A stretch of DNA of 64,000 nt, taken from contig JAGLDH010000034.1 in assembly GCA_023145835.1 (NCBI GenBank), positions 1 through 64,000 on the forward strand. The letters run 5' to 3'. Position numbers and translations under genes: made by a program. How positions within the stretch are numbered: the stretch's first letter is position 1; each line of letters starts with the position of its first letter. This DNA comes from Methylococcales bacterium. GTDB lineage: Bacteria; Pseudomonadota; Gammaproteobacteria; Methylococcales; Methylomonadaceae. Shown one piece after another: positions 1 through 9,761 of the stretch. A model generated the notes under the pieces. That model worked only from the letters and a program-made list of their open reading frames with translations. It was not told the DNA's origin and did not search any database.

Positions 1-387
1 GTTTTCGTGCATTATTATACCAAAAAATACCATATACTTTAATAATATCAATAGGCTGGAGTTTCTGAGTAGACTCTAAATAGTTTTCAGGACTGATTGA
101 TTAAGTTCATATATTATTTTGTAGACTAAATTTGTAATAGAAGTATAGGATATCTATATAAATTGCGAAACTTTGTAACTCATCTATTTCAGTATTTTGG
201 CAACTGTTTGTTGCTCTTCTTGTTGTCTAAATCACCTCTTTACTACAAAAAAAAACTAAATAAAACCGAAAGCTTAGCTGTGCAGAATAGATAGTTTATT
301 ATTCTTAGCTGTTGAATTTGATGAGTACATTAGTCATAATCATCAGCACTCTATTGTCTGCTATTCAACTTTACTTTATTCATAAAT
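1..387. other. Non-coding left edge
   Basis: No credible open reading frame or RNA gene is visible on either strand. The stretch is very AT-rich and carries stops in all frames. Its right end must hold the promoter of the DUF3465 gene that follows, but I cannot mark clear -35/-10 boxes. Confidence 0.5.
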
Positions 388-840
388 ATGAAAAAAATTC
401 TGTTAATCATTATTCTTGCTTCTATTTCAATCTACGAAGCGATTCAAGAACAAAAAAGCAATAACTCTAATAGTGATACTCTCGTTAAAAGTAGTAAGGA
501 ATATGGTAGTCACAGTGATTTACAAACTGCATTTAAAAATAAACGTAGCGATTTTCAGATTCAAGATAGAGGCGTTGTTATAAAAAATCTACCTGATGAC
601 GTTAAAGGATCTAGGCATCAGAAATTTATTTTAAAAAACAAAACAGGGCAAACAGTGTTAGTTGCTCACAATATTGATTTGGCTCCCAGAATTGATGGTT
701 TAAAAAAAGGTGATAGTGTAGAATTTTTTGGGGAGTATGAATGGAACCCAAGAGGTGGCGTTGTGCACTGGACTCATGATGACCCTAGGGGGCATCATGT
801 TGCTGGATGGCTTAAGCATAATAGAAAGACTTATCAATAG
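388..840 (+). CDS. DUF3465 domain exported protein
   Basis: This is a 150-residue protein with an N-terminal hydrophobic segment (residues 4-17) that looks like a signal peptide or anchor without a lipobox. Residues about 50-148 match the DUF3465 pattern as I know it: RGVVIKNLPDD, G-RHQKFIL, VLVAHNIDLAPRI, GEYEWNPRGGVVHWTH and a terminal GWLKHN. The domain has an OB-fold-like organisation, and small periplasmic or extracellular members are common in gammaproteobacteria, often of unknown role. It stands alone, with non-coding DNA on the left and an insertion-element remnant on the right. The function cannot be stated beyond the family. Confidence 0.85.
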   Translation: MKKILLIIILASISIYEAIQEQKSNNSNSDTLVKSSKEYGSHSDLQTAFKNKRSDFQIQDRGVVIKNLPDDVKGSRHQKFILKNKTGQTVLVAHNIDLAPRIDGLKKGDSVEFFGEYEWNPRGGVVHWTHDDPRGHHVAGWLKHNRKTYQ

Positions 841-870
841 TTTATGTTGAAAAGTATTTAATACTAATTA

Positions 871-1366
871 ACCTGAGTTTAGGATAAGAAAAGTTGGCTG
901 TATTATAAAAAAATATGAAAATTATAAACACCAAACATATATTTTTCAAAGACTGTTAACGAATGTGTTTTACCCTTATTTTACGATGAAGATGATTTTT
1001 GTGAAACTATCATTCCTTAGTGGGAAGCAGATCAATTAGAGAGTAGTGAAAAGAAAAGGAGAAAATGTATTGTTTTTGTTCGAGCGAAAGAATCACTTTG
1101 ATTGTTTATTATAGCCAACCCAGCTGTCTCCCTTAAACGATTCTGCGTACCTACTAAAAAAATTGCCAAAGCCCTTAACGATTATGGCTTTATTGAGTTT
1201 TTACCTGATGTTCTAGTTCCTTTAACCGCTTTTAAGCAATCAATGTGTGGCCAGAGCAAGGATCTTGCTTTTTTAGTGGCTTATTCTTATTAAGAAAAAA
1301 CCGGTTCTAAACATTCGAAGAGAATATTTGTTGCCATTGTTATAAATTCTTATTTCCAACTCAGGT
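871..1366 (+). mobile_element. Decayed IS982-like insertion element remnant
   Basis: The segment is bounded by inverted ends ACCTGAGTT (871-879) and AACTCAGGT (1358-1366). Each is flanked by TAATTA (865-870 and 1367-1372), a plausible target duplication. Inside on the plus strand, reading through stops, a left piece gives DDFCETIIP-stop-WEADQLESS-KKRRK, which resembles the N-terminus of IS982-family transposases. A right piece near 1268-1300 gives AFLVAYSY-stop-EKTGSK, resembling the conserved C-terminal A-LIAYT-QEKK motif. At about 0.5 kb it is half the usual length, so the middle is deleted. The open frame 1102-1293 lies inside it and is not a real gene. Family assignment is by recalled motif only. 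Confidence 0.55.
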
Positions 1367-1371
1367 TAATT

Positions 1372-2268
1372 ATGCGCATTATTATTGCCTATATCAGTAT
1401 CATTCTCTTATGGGCGACCACTCCATTGGCAATAAAATGGAGTGGAGAAGGTGCTGGGTTTATTTTTGCTGCGGCTTCACGCATGACATTGGGAACAGTA
1501 TTCATGTTGTTTTTGTTAATTGTTCGGCGCAAACAGTTGCCATCACATAGTAAGGCAAAACGAACCTACTTTGCTGTCGCGATACAAATATATGTTGCGA
1601 TGATGTCTGTTTATTGGGGCGCCCAATTTATTCCCTCTGGATGGGTTTCCGTTATTTTTGGTTTGTCTCCTTTTATAACTGCATTATTTGCTGCTATTTG
1701 GCTAAAAGAAAGGAGTCTTACTTTTGGAAAAATATGCTCTTACTTAATAGGTGTTACTGGTTTAACCATTATGTTTAGCTCTGCATTAGAATTAAATATG
1801 GACGCAGTATACGGAATTATAGCGGTTTTAGTCGCCGTATTTCTACAAACAGGTAGTGCGGTTTGGGTGAAACGAATACATGCAAAACTTCCTGCGGTTA
1901 CTCAGGTAACTGGGGGTTTGTTTTTTGCATTACCCGCATATTTTTTTACTTGGGTAGCATTTGATAATGCTCAATGGCCACAACATCTTTCAATTATCAA
2001 TTTAGCGTCTATTCTTTATTTAGGGTTAGTTGCTACGACGATAGGTTTTGTACTTTATTATTACCTACTTATTCATTTATCAGCTACAAGTGTTGGAATG
2101 ATTCCGCTTATTTCTCCTATTATGGCTCTTTATCTAGGCCACACCATAAATAATGAACCCATTACATCAAAAATATTGGTGGGAACAGTATTGATTCTCT
2201 CAGCTCTTTTTATTCACGAGTTTTTTGATCGGTTTGTTTCAATGGGCTTAAAAAAAAGACGTTTTTAG
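1372..2268 (+). CDS. EamA/DMT-family transporter
   Basis: This 298-residue inner-membrane protein has about ten hydrophobic helices in two EamA halves, the drug/metabolite exporter layout. Typical signatures are ATTPLAIKWS near the N-terminus and LISPIMALYLGHTINNEPI in the second half. The substrate cannot be predicted; relatives export amino acids or metabolites. The ATG overlaps the right flanking repeat of the IS remnant, so the insertion occurred exactly at the start codon and the native promoter and Shine-Dalgarno were probably displaced. No strong ribosome-binding site is visible upstream, so expression may be low or driven from the remnant. Confidence 0.85.
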   Translation: MRIIIAYISIILLWATTPLAIKWSGEGAGFIFAAASRMTLGTVFMLFLLIVRRKQLPSHSKAKRTYFAVAIQIYVAMMSVYWGAQFIPSGWVSVIFGLSPFITALFAAIWLKERSLTFGKICSYLIGVTGLTIMFSSALELNMDAVYGIIAVLVAVFLQTGSAVWVKRIHAKLPAVTQVTGGLFFALPAYFFTWVAFDNAQWPQHLSIINLASILYLGLVATTIGFVLYYYLLIHLSATSVGMIPLISPIMALYLGHTINNEPITSKILVGTVLILSALFIHEFFDRFVSMGLKKRRF

Positions 2269-2370
2269 AATAAATTAATCTAGTACGAAGTATTTCTACG
2301 CACTTTTAAAATGAGTCCTTTATGATTTTCTGCTACTATAAAAATATCAAATTCTATTTTGGTGGAGTAT

Positions 2371-2610
2371 ATGCCTAACTGTACTTTTTGCGGTGCTGAA
2401 GAAGACAAAGCATCTCCTTTATGCCAGTCTTGTGGTGCTCTTAGATACCCTATTGAAAAAAAGTCTTTAAATGTTGTTAGTCGTCGAAAGAAAAAATTAA
2501 AACTTTCAGCATCTCTTGCTGCGGCAATTGTTACACCAGGTTCATTAATTGTTTTGGCTTTAATCGGAGCTAAGCGAATTAAATTAAAAATTAAAAATAG
2601 AAAACTCTAA
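2371..2610 (+). CDS. Small zinc-ribbon membrane peptide
   Basis: A 79-residue protein starting MPNCTFCGAEE. I place the start at 2371 because GGTGGAG lies directly upstream; an in-frame TTG at 2359 is a poorer choice. Four cysteines in two CxxC pairs (CTFC, then CQSC) form a zinc ribbon in residues 3-25. A lysine/arginine-rich linker (SRRKKKLKL) and one hydrophobic helix (about residues 48-68) follow, with a basic tail. The layout suggests a membrane-tethered zinc-ribbon peptide; the role is unknown. It stands alone between the EamA gene and the Lon-like protease. Confidence 0.6.
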   Translation: MPNCTFCGAEEDKASPLCQSCGALRYPIEKKSLNVVSRRKKKLKLSASLAAAIVTPGSLIVLALIGAKRIKLKIKNRKL

Positions 2611-2833
2611 TGGCAATCAGCGTCAATTATTCTTGATAATCAATACAATATCTCGTCACATAAAATTTTATCTAAATTATCGTGTATTAAAAAAGAAGTA
2701 GCATGGTGAAATTGAATAAATAGTTATAAAATAGAAAGAATAAGTAATACTTACGCGATAAATGTTAAGTCATGTTTTTATTGGTTTTTTCGCTAAACGA
2801 AAGTGTACAGTAATAATAATTTTTTCTTAATTC

Positions 2834-5218
2834 ATGATAGAACATTTAAAAATCTCATTAGAATCTTTAAAGCTAAATATAGATTTAGATAGCATAACTA
2901 TTCCTAAAATATCAAGACATCAGAATAATCTATTAGGCCAGGCACGAGCACAATCTGCTTTAGAGTTTGGAGTGGCTATGAAGGCTCCAGGGTATAACAT
3001 TTTTGTTATGGGAGAACCTGGAACGGGGCGATTGTCTATGATTACTAGCCATTTATTACAAGTGGCTGAAAAACAAGATCCACCGCCATCTTATGCTTAT
3101 GTTGATAATTTTGACAATGCACGAGAACCCATTTCAATTCAACTGCCTGCTGGGCAAGCTCAATTGTTCACAAAAGATATAGAACAGCTAATTGATCACT
3201 TGTTGGCAACTTTCCCCGTTGCTTTTGAAAGCCCGGCTTATCAACAAAAGAAAACAACGTTAGATCGTCATTTTAATCAGCAATATAATGCTGCTATTGA
3301 TTTAGTCGATAAAAAAGCTGAGTCAATGGGTGTTGCTTTATATAGAGAAAGCGATACCATTACTTTTTTACCCATTAGAGATAATAAAGCGTTGGATGAG
3401 GATCAGTTTACTTTGTTATCTCAATCAGATAGAGAGGCATTCCATAAGCATACGGAAGAGCTGGAAGCTTATTTAGGTAATGTTTTACTTGATCTTCCTC
3501 AATGGAGAAGAACTCTAGTTGACGACACTAAACAACTGGATGCTGAAATTATCGGTTCAGCTATTGATCCATTATTTAATGAGTTAAATGATAAATATCA
3601 AAATTTAGATGATGTTTTGACCTACCTGATTGAATTAAAAAAGGATGTAGTGGAAACCATTACTGATTTTTTAATTCCATCACGTACACAAGAAATAAAA
3701 GATTATGCGACCAAGCGACTCATATTAACGGAACAATATTTGCCTAATGTTCTAGTTGATGGAAAGGGAGAGTCCGGTGCGCCTGTCATATATGAATCTC
3801 ATCCAACATATCAAAATTTATTTGGACGTATTGAATATATGAGTGATCAAGGTGCTTTGATTACGACTTATCGCCGAATATGTTCTGGCTCATTACATAG
3901 AGCTAATGGCGGATATTTAATTTTAGATGCAGAAAAAATATTGACCTACCCTTTTGTTTGGGAAGGCTTGAAACGTGCTTTAACTATGGGGAAAATAGAA
4001 ATAGAAACACCTTATTCTGAGTTTGGCGTTAATACCATTACGTTGAAGCCAGAAGTGATTCCTTTGAATGTTAAAGTCATATTGGTTGGGCCACGAGATA
4101 TTTACTATTTGCTGGAGGACATGGATAGCGAATTTAATGAAATGTTTCGTGTTCTAGCTGATTTTGATGATTATATTAAGTTAACAGATGACTCAATTGA
4201 ACGGTTTGTTATGTTGATGGTTCAGCAGGCCTTGGATTCAGGTGCTTTACCTTTAGCTAAATGTGCAATAGCTCGATTGATAGAACATAGTTGTCGACTT
4301 TCAGAAAATCAAAATCGTTTATCAGCTAGAATTAATGATTCTTTAGAAATTATTGGTGAAGCAAATTTATTGTGTTCAATAGATGGGGCGACAGAGATTG
4401 ATAAACCTAAAATTGAATTGGCTCTTTCTGCTAAAGAATCCCGTAGTGGACGGATTGCTGAAGAGATTCTAGAAGAAATGATCGCAGGAACAATCCTGAT
4501 TGATACAGAGGGAGAGGCAATAGGAAAAGTAAACGGACTTACCGTTATGGAAATCGGTGGGAGTAGTTTTGGGGCACCTGCTCGGATAACCACAACGGTA
4601 TACCCAGGGTCTCGTGGCATTGTCGATATAGAAAGAGAAGCTGAATTAGGGCAGGCTATTCATTCAAAAGGAGTGATGATTTTAACGGGATATTTGGGGC
4701 ATTGTTATGCTCAAAAATTCCCCTTGGCTATATCAGCCAGTATTGCAATGGAGCAATCTTATGGCTATATCGATGGTGATAGTGCATCATTAGCTGAGTT
4801 ATGTTGTCTTATTTCTGCACTGACTAACATACCAATTAAACAAGGCTTTGCGATAACAGGATCAATCAATCAATACGGTGAGGTTCAAGCGATTGGTGGT
4901 GTAAATGAAAAAATTGAAGGTTTTTTTAAACTATGTAAGGCAAGAGGATTAAATGGCCAGCATGGTGTGATTATTCCAGCTTCAAACAAGAAAAACTTAA
5001 TGCTGAAACAAGAAGTGATTGATGCTGTTGATGATGGAATATTTAGTGTTTATGCCGTTTCAAATGTAGATGAAACAATAGAGTTGTTAATGGGAAAAGT
5101 GGCTGGAAACATGGATAAAGAAGGCGATTATCCAGAAGAAACAATTAACTTTACAGTCGTTTCACGGTTAAAAGAAATTTCTAATTTAACTGCTGAAGAA
5201 AATGAGGACGATGAATAA
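2834..5218 (+). CDS. Lon-family AAA+ protease (LonB/PA1773-like)
   Basis: A 794-residue ATP-dependent serine protease of the group with an AAA_32-type N-terminal half and a Lon (S16) C-terminal proteolytic domain. The P-loop is GEPGTGRLS at residues 60-68, with Arg where Lys is usual in P-loops; this may be normal for the group. The proteolytic dyad is Ser650 (in GDSAS) and Lys693 (in GGVNEKIEGFF), 43 residues apart as in classical Lon. Other landmarks are GEAIGKVNGLTV and RTTTVYPGSRG-like sequence before the catalytic domain. Such proteins degrade cytosolic substrates or aid stress tolerance; the specific substrate is unknown. No obvious Shine-Dalgarno precedes the ATG. The gene converges on the SPOR gene. 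Confidence 0.9.
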   Translation: MIEHLKISLESLKLNIDLDSITIPKISRHQNNLLGQARAQSALEFGVAMKAPGYNIFVMGEPGTGRLSMITSHLLQVAEKQDPPPSYAYVDNFDNAREPISIQLPAGQAQLFTKDIEQLIDHLLATFPVAFESPAYQQKKTTLDRHFNQQYNAAIDLVDKKAESMGVALYRESDTITFLPIRDNKALDEDQFTLLSQSDREAFHKHTEELEAYLGNVLLDLPQWRRTLVDDTKQLDAEIIGSAIDPLFNELNDKYQNLDDVLTYLIELKKDVVETITDFLIPSRTQEIKDYATKRLILTEQYLPNVLVDGKGESGAPVIYESHPTYQNLFGRIEYMSDQGALITTYRRICSGSLHRANGGYLILDAEKILTYPFVWEGLKRALTMGKIEIETPYSEFGVNTITLKPEVIPLNVKVILVGPRDIYYLLEDMDSEFNEMFRVLADFDDYIKLTDDSIERFVMLMVQQALDSGALPLAKCAIARLIEHSCRLSENQNRLSARINDSLEIIGEANLLCSIDGATEIDKPKIELALSAKESRSGRIAEEILEEMIAGTILIDTEGEAIGKVNGLTVMEIGGSSFGAPARITTTVYPGSRGIVDIEREAELGQAIHSKGVMILTGYLGHCYAQKFPLAISASIAMEQSYGYIDGDSASLAELCCLISALTNIPIKQGFAITGSINQYGEVQAIGGVNEKIEGFFKLCKARGLNGQHGVIIPASNKKNLMLKQEVIDAVDDGIFSVYAVSNVDETIELLMGKVAGNMDKEGDYPEETINFTVVSRLKEISNLTAEENEDDE

Positions 5219-5250
5219 TAAGGGCTAGAGAGTTTTTAGCCTTTTATTTC
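5219..5250. terminator. Imperfect hairpin between convergent genes
   Basis: AAGGGCTA and TAGCCTTTT can pair with one bulged G, followed on the plus strand by TTTTATTTC. It sits just after the Lon-like stop and overlaps the 3' end of the SPOR gene, so it may terminate the protease transcript. Short stem; moderate support only. Confidence 0.4.
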
Positions 5251-5823
5251 TGTTACTCTAGAGTCAATATTTTTTTTTCTTAGTTTTTTTCGAATAGCTG
5301 ATACGTCAGATGAGCTGGTATAGGGACCCATTACAACTCTATTCCAAATTATGTTACCGATTATCGCTTTTTCAATTTCTGATTCAATTCCCATGAATGC
5401 CAAGCGAGCTCTTAATTTGTCAGCTTCTGCAAATCCTCTAAAAGAGCCGGCTTGAATAAGATATTTTATTGTTTTACCTTTACTAAATTTCTCTTCTCGG
5501 CTGCGAGTATCAATTTCATGATCAGAAATAATAATTTCTGTTTCAGGAAGGATGGTATAAAAATCAAATATTGGTTCGTTCTGTTCTTCCTGTAATTTTT
5601 TTTCTTGTTTTTCTTTTTGAGAAATGGAAAATTCTTTGTTTTTCTGTGTTTGTTTTATTTCAGAGGATGAGCTACTTAGAAATGTTAGAAATATAGCAAA
5701 CAAGCCAAATAATAGAATGGCCAATACCCATTTCCACCAAGGGACGGTACTCTGTTGGGACTTTGTTTTATGGTGATTATTGGCTCTATGTTTATAATCT
5801 CTGTGTTTATAATCTCGGGCCAT
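5236..5823 (-). CDS. SPOR-domain membrane protein, FtsN-like
   Basis: A 195-residue bitopic protein. A short basic cytoplasmic tail (DYKHRDYKHRANNHHK) is followed by one transmembrane helix (about residues 30-50), a charged coiled linker rich in K, Q and E, and a C-terminal SPOR domain (about residues 119-193) starting YLIQAGSF and ending RVTEI. SPOR domains bind denuded peptidoglycan at division septa. The order argS then an ftsN-like gene is conserved in several gammaproteobacteria, supporting a role as FtsN or a paralogue. Its ATG overlaps the argS stop in a TAATG junction, so the two are translationally coupled. The tail contains an exact tandem DYKHR repeat. Confidence 0.8.
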   Translation of the reverse strand: MARDYKHRDYKHRANNHHKTKSQQSTVPWWKWVLAILLFGLFAIFLTFLSSSSSEIKQTQKNKEFSISQKEKQEKKLQEEQNEPIFDFYTILPETEIIISDHEIDTRSREEKFSKGKTIKYLIQAGSFRGFAEADKLRARLAFMGIESEIEKAIIGNIIWNRVVMGPYTSSSDVSAIRKKLRKKNIDSRVTEIKG

Positions 5824-7583
5824 TACATAGACTCAGGCGTGTTGATATTTAAGAGAGTTAAACCATTTGCGAGTATTTGTTTTGCAGCGCAAATAAGGTT
5901 TAAACGTGCATTTCTAAGTGTAGCATCATCTGTCAGGAATTGGTGCGCATTGTAATAAGTATGAAAATTATTTGCTAATTCACGGAGATAGTGAATTAAT
6001 TGATGTGGCTCATACTGTAATGCAGCTCGTTCCAAGGCTCCTGGATATTTTGATAATGTTGTGATAAGAGCGGTTTCATGATCCTCCGTTAACAAATTTA
6101 GGTTTTCCATACCTAAAAGTAAGTCTCTTTTCCAGCCTTTTTCATCTAATTGGCGTAAAACACTGCATACACGAGCATGAGCATATTGCACATAAAATAC
6201 AGGATTTTCATTCGTTTTTGATGTGGCTAGTTTTAAATCAAAGTCCATGTGTTGCTCTGATTTACGCATAACATAAAAAAAGCGAGCAGCATCCTTACCT
6301 ACTTCGCTGCGTAGCTGGCGTAAGGTAACAAATTCACCTGAACGTGTCGACATAGGTACTTTTTCTTTGCCTCGATAAAGTACTGCAAATTGAACGAGTA
6401 AAACGTTAAGCTTTGAATCATCTGCACCTAAAGCTTGCATAGCAGCTTTTACCCTAGGAATGTATCCATGGTGGTCTGCGCCCCAAATATTTATAATTTG
6501 ATCAAAGCCACGATCAAGTTTATTCATATGATAAGCAATGTCGGAGGCAAAATAGGTTGATTGACCATTGTCTCTAACAACAACACGATCTTTTTCATCA
6601 CCTAATTTACTAGATGAAAACCACGTGGCACCTTCTTTTTGATATAGATAACCTTCTTTATCCAAACGTTTTAGAGCTTCTTTAACTGAGCCATCTTCCA
6701 TAAGAGTGCGTTCAGAAAACCATTCTTGGAAAGTGACGCCAAATTCTTCTAAGTCTTGTTTAATATCACCAAGAATAACAGATAAACCTGCTTGGAAAAT
6801 ATCATGATAAAGTGATGAGCCAAGTAAAGTCTTCGCTCTATCAATCAATGCATCAATATGAATCTCTTTATCACCACCTTGAGGCTCATCATCAGGAATA
6901 TGCTCAATCACTAATTCTGATGGATGGCGGTATTCATTACCAGCTTTTTTATGGATAGAAAAAGCAATCTCACGGATATATTCACCACGGTAGCCATTAC
7001 TTGGAAAAGTGATAAGCTCTCCACACTCTTCTAGATAACGTAGCCAAATACTGGTTGCCAAAATGTCCATTTGGCGCCCAGCATCATTGACATAATATTC
7101 TTTAGATACATTATATCCAATGGCTTGTAGTAAATCAGCAACCGCTGACCCATATGCTGCACCTCGTCCATGGCCAACATGTAAAGGACCAGTAGGATTC
7201 GCCGAAACAAACTCAACCTGAACTTTTTTTCCTGCACCAATATCACTTAGTCCAAATTTATTACCCGCATTATGGATTTGGCCAATAATTTGAAATTGAG
7301 CATCGGCATTAATGAAGAAATTAATAAAACCAGGTCCGGCTATTTCAACTTTAGATACCGTTGAATCTTCAGGTAATGAGGATATTATTTTTTCTGCTAA
7401 TTGTCTGGGGTTAGTCTTAGCTGACTTAGCTAGTATCATTGCCAAGTTAGTAGAGAAATCTCCATGACGAGTATCTTTTGTATGATCGATATTGATTTTT
7501 GGGCTTAGTTCTTGTTCTAGAATCCCTTCTGACTTTAATGCTTCAACAGATTGTTGAAGCAGAGTTACCAATTTTTGTTTCAT
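5823..7583 (-). CDS. argS: Arginyl-tRNA synthetase
   Basis: A 586-residue class I aminoacyl-tRNA synthetase that charges tRNA-Arg in the cytosol. The HIGH-type motif is HVGH (residues 135-138) inside [19 protein letters not shown]. The KMSKS position reads PMSTRSG, a usual ArgRS variation. The N-terminal additional domain carries the [10 protein letters not shown] motif (residues 40-49), and the DALR anticodon-binding domain is at the C-terminus ([16 protein letters not shown] onward). The length fits the bacterial family. It is followed with a one-base overlap by the SPOR gene. Upstream (7584-7736) is short non-coding DNA, presumably the promoter. Confidence 0.97.
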   Translation of the reverse strand: MKQKLVTLLQQSVEALKSEGILEQELSPKINIDHTKDTRHGDFSTNLAMILAKSAKTNPRQLAEKIISSLPEDSTVSKVEIAGPGFINFFINADAQFQIIGQIHNAGNKFGLSDIGAGKKVQVEFVSANPTGPLHVGHGRGAAYGSAVADLLQAIGYNVSKEYYVNDAGRQMDILATSIWLRYLEECGELITFPSNGYRGEYIREIAFSIHKKAGNEYRHPSELVIEHIPDDEPQGGDKEIHIDALIDRAKTLLGSSLYHDIFQAGLSVILGDIKQDLEEFGVTFQEWFSERTLMEDGSVKEALKRLDKEGYLYQKEGATWFSSSKLGDEKDRVVVRDNGQSTYFASDIAYHMNKLDRGFDQIINIWGADHHGYIPRVKAAMQALGADDSKLNVLLVQFAVLYRGKEKVPMSTRSGEFVTLRQLRSEVGKDAARFFYVMRKSEQHMDFDLKLATSKTNENPVFYVQYAHARVCSVLRQLDEKGWKRDLLLGMENLNLLTEDHETALITTLSKYPGALERAALQYEPHQLIHYLRELANNFHTYYNAHQFLTDDATLRNARLNLICAAKQILANGLTLLNINTPESM

Positions 7584-7736
7584 TATTTTAATGATGGTTG
7601 GGAGAGAGCTAACCTTATATTATCCCTTAAAAAGATATGTTTAGCCAAGCGCTATGGTTAAAACATAATGTTAAGGTGTATTGTTAGCTTTAATGTATAT
7701 GATGAATATGAACAGTGTATTAATATTGCTTTGAAT

Positions 7737-8144
7737 TTATGAGCTGATTTTTGCCATTTGGGATAAAGAAGTAAAGCATGAAGATTTGATTAAAAACATT
7801 GATTTCTCAAGTCTTACACATTCAAAGAGTAAATCATCAATAGATCCTTGAATTTTCTGATCTTGAATATAATGTAAGCCATATTCAGTCATAGAGTGTT
7901 GGTTTTTAATAACACATAAGACTGAAAATGGAGTTTTAGAATCGGGAAGATACATGGTAATTTTTATAGCACTTGCTGGAAGGTTTTGTAATGGCTCTTT
8001 GAGTTTAATTCTAATTCCTGATCGACTTATATCAATGATTTCGGCTTGAATAGATATATTTTTATTTATTAAAAGTGATGAGCGAATATCAGTTTTTAAA
8101 GTAGAGGGGGATACCCGCAAATCGCTACGTCTTTCTTTTTTCAT
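7737..8144 (-). CDS. PilZ domain protein
   Basis: A 135-residue single-domain protein. It shows the c-di-GMP-binding PilZ signatures: RRSDLR near the N-terminus (RxxxR, residues 5-10) and DISRSGIRI (D-x-S-x-x-G, about residues 58-66). Such proteins are cytosolic c-di-GMP effectors that control motility, pili or exopolysaccharide. A C-terminal extension of about 30 residues is not recognised. It lies between argS and dolP on the same strand but is separated from both by more than 50 bp. A second PilZ protein of different architecture is at 56.2-60.0 kb. Confidence 0.85.
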   Translation of the reverse strand: MKKERRSDLRVSPSTLKTDIRSSLLINKNISIQAEIIDISRSGIRIKLKEPLQNLPASAIKITMYLPDSKTPFSVLCVIKNQHSMTEYGLHYIQDQKIQGSIDDLLFECVRLEKSMFLIKSSCFTSLSQMAKISS

Positions 8145-8201
8145 TAATAATGCGGAATATAATTTCGAAACAACTACCGCAAAAGTATAGCAGTGATTTA
8201 T

Positions 8202-8783
8202 TTATTGTTTGATATATTCAAATATTTTTACAACTTTTTTAACACCTTTTTCTCTTCGAGCTATCTCGGCAGTTATATGTCCTTCTTTGTCATGAACAAG
8301 TCCCATAAGAAAAACGGTACCAGACTCGGTAATTACTTTGATTCGTGTGGCATCAAAGCCAGGTATGCTCTTAACTTTTGTTAAAGCTGTTTTAACTTTT
8401 GTCGTTATTAATGAATCATGAGAACGAGTGGAAAAAGAGGAGGGGTTAGCAATTTGTAATTCATTCTGCACTAGTTTTACACCGGGAATAACCCTAACAA
8501 TTGAAATGATTTTTTTTTGTAATTTTTCAGTTGGAGCTTCTCCGGTGATAAGAGCAATGCCATTATAGGCTGTTATATTATAATGACATCTTTCACGAGT
8601 ATCATTATGTGAATTTAGCTCTATTGATGAAGTTACTTCTATACGTTCATCTTCTGCTAAAGCTTTACTCGTTCGTCTGTCGTGCCATAGAGATAAACCT
8701 GTTACTTCTGCTCCACCAGTTGCTAGAGTGGAGCATCCAGATAGTAAAATCTGAACGACGATAAATGCTAATAGTATTCTCAT
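8202..8783 (-). CDS. dolP: BON-domain outer-membrane lipoprotein DolP
   Basis: A 193-residue lipoprotein. I choose the ATG at 8783 (MRILLAFIVV) rather than an in-frame start at 8822, because it gives a proper signal peptide ending in lipobox LLSGC and avoids overlapping diaA. Two BON domains follow: about residues 60-110 (HYNITAYNGIALITGEAP) and 125-190 (ITTKVKTALTKVKSIPG, then TVFLMGLVHDKEG). DolP (YraP) supports BAM-dependent envelope integrity and sits at anionic phospholipid and division sites. It is the last gene of the lpoA-yraN-diaA-dolP operon, the same order as in E. coli. Confidence 0.9.
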   Translation of the reverse strand: MRILLAFIVVQILLSGCSTLATGGAEVTGLSLWHDRRTSKALAEDERIEVTSSIELNSHNDTRERCHYNITAYNGIALITGEAPTEKLQKKIISIVRVIPGVKLVQNELQIANPSSFSTRSHDSLITTKVKTALTKVKSIPGFDATRIKVITESGTVFLMGLVHDKEGHITAEIARREKGVKKVVKIFEYIKQ

Positions 8784-8796
8784 TGCTTGTGTTGTG

Positions 8797-9760
<964 letters not shown>

Positions 9761-9761
<1 letters not shown>

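Noticed and set aside
1102-1293. Open frame of 63 codons starting at TTG
   Set aside because: It lies inside the inverted-repeat-bounded IS remnant and contains a transposase C-terminal-like motif followed by a stop in place of Gln, so it is part of the decayed transposase.
4309-4620. 103-codon frame on the minus strand within the Lon-like gene
   Set aside because: It is antisense to a strongly conserved coding region, has no Shine-Dalgarno and a composition typical of a frame shadow.
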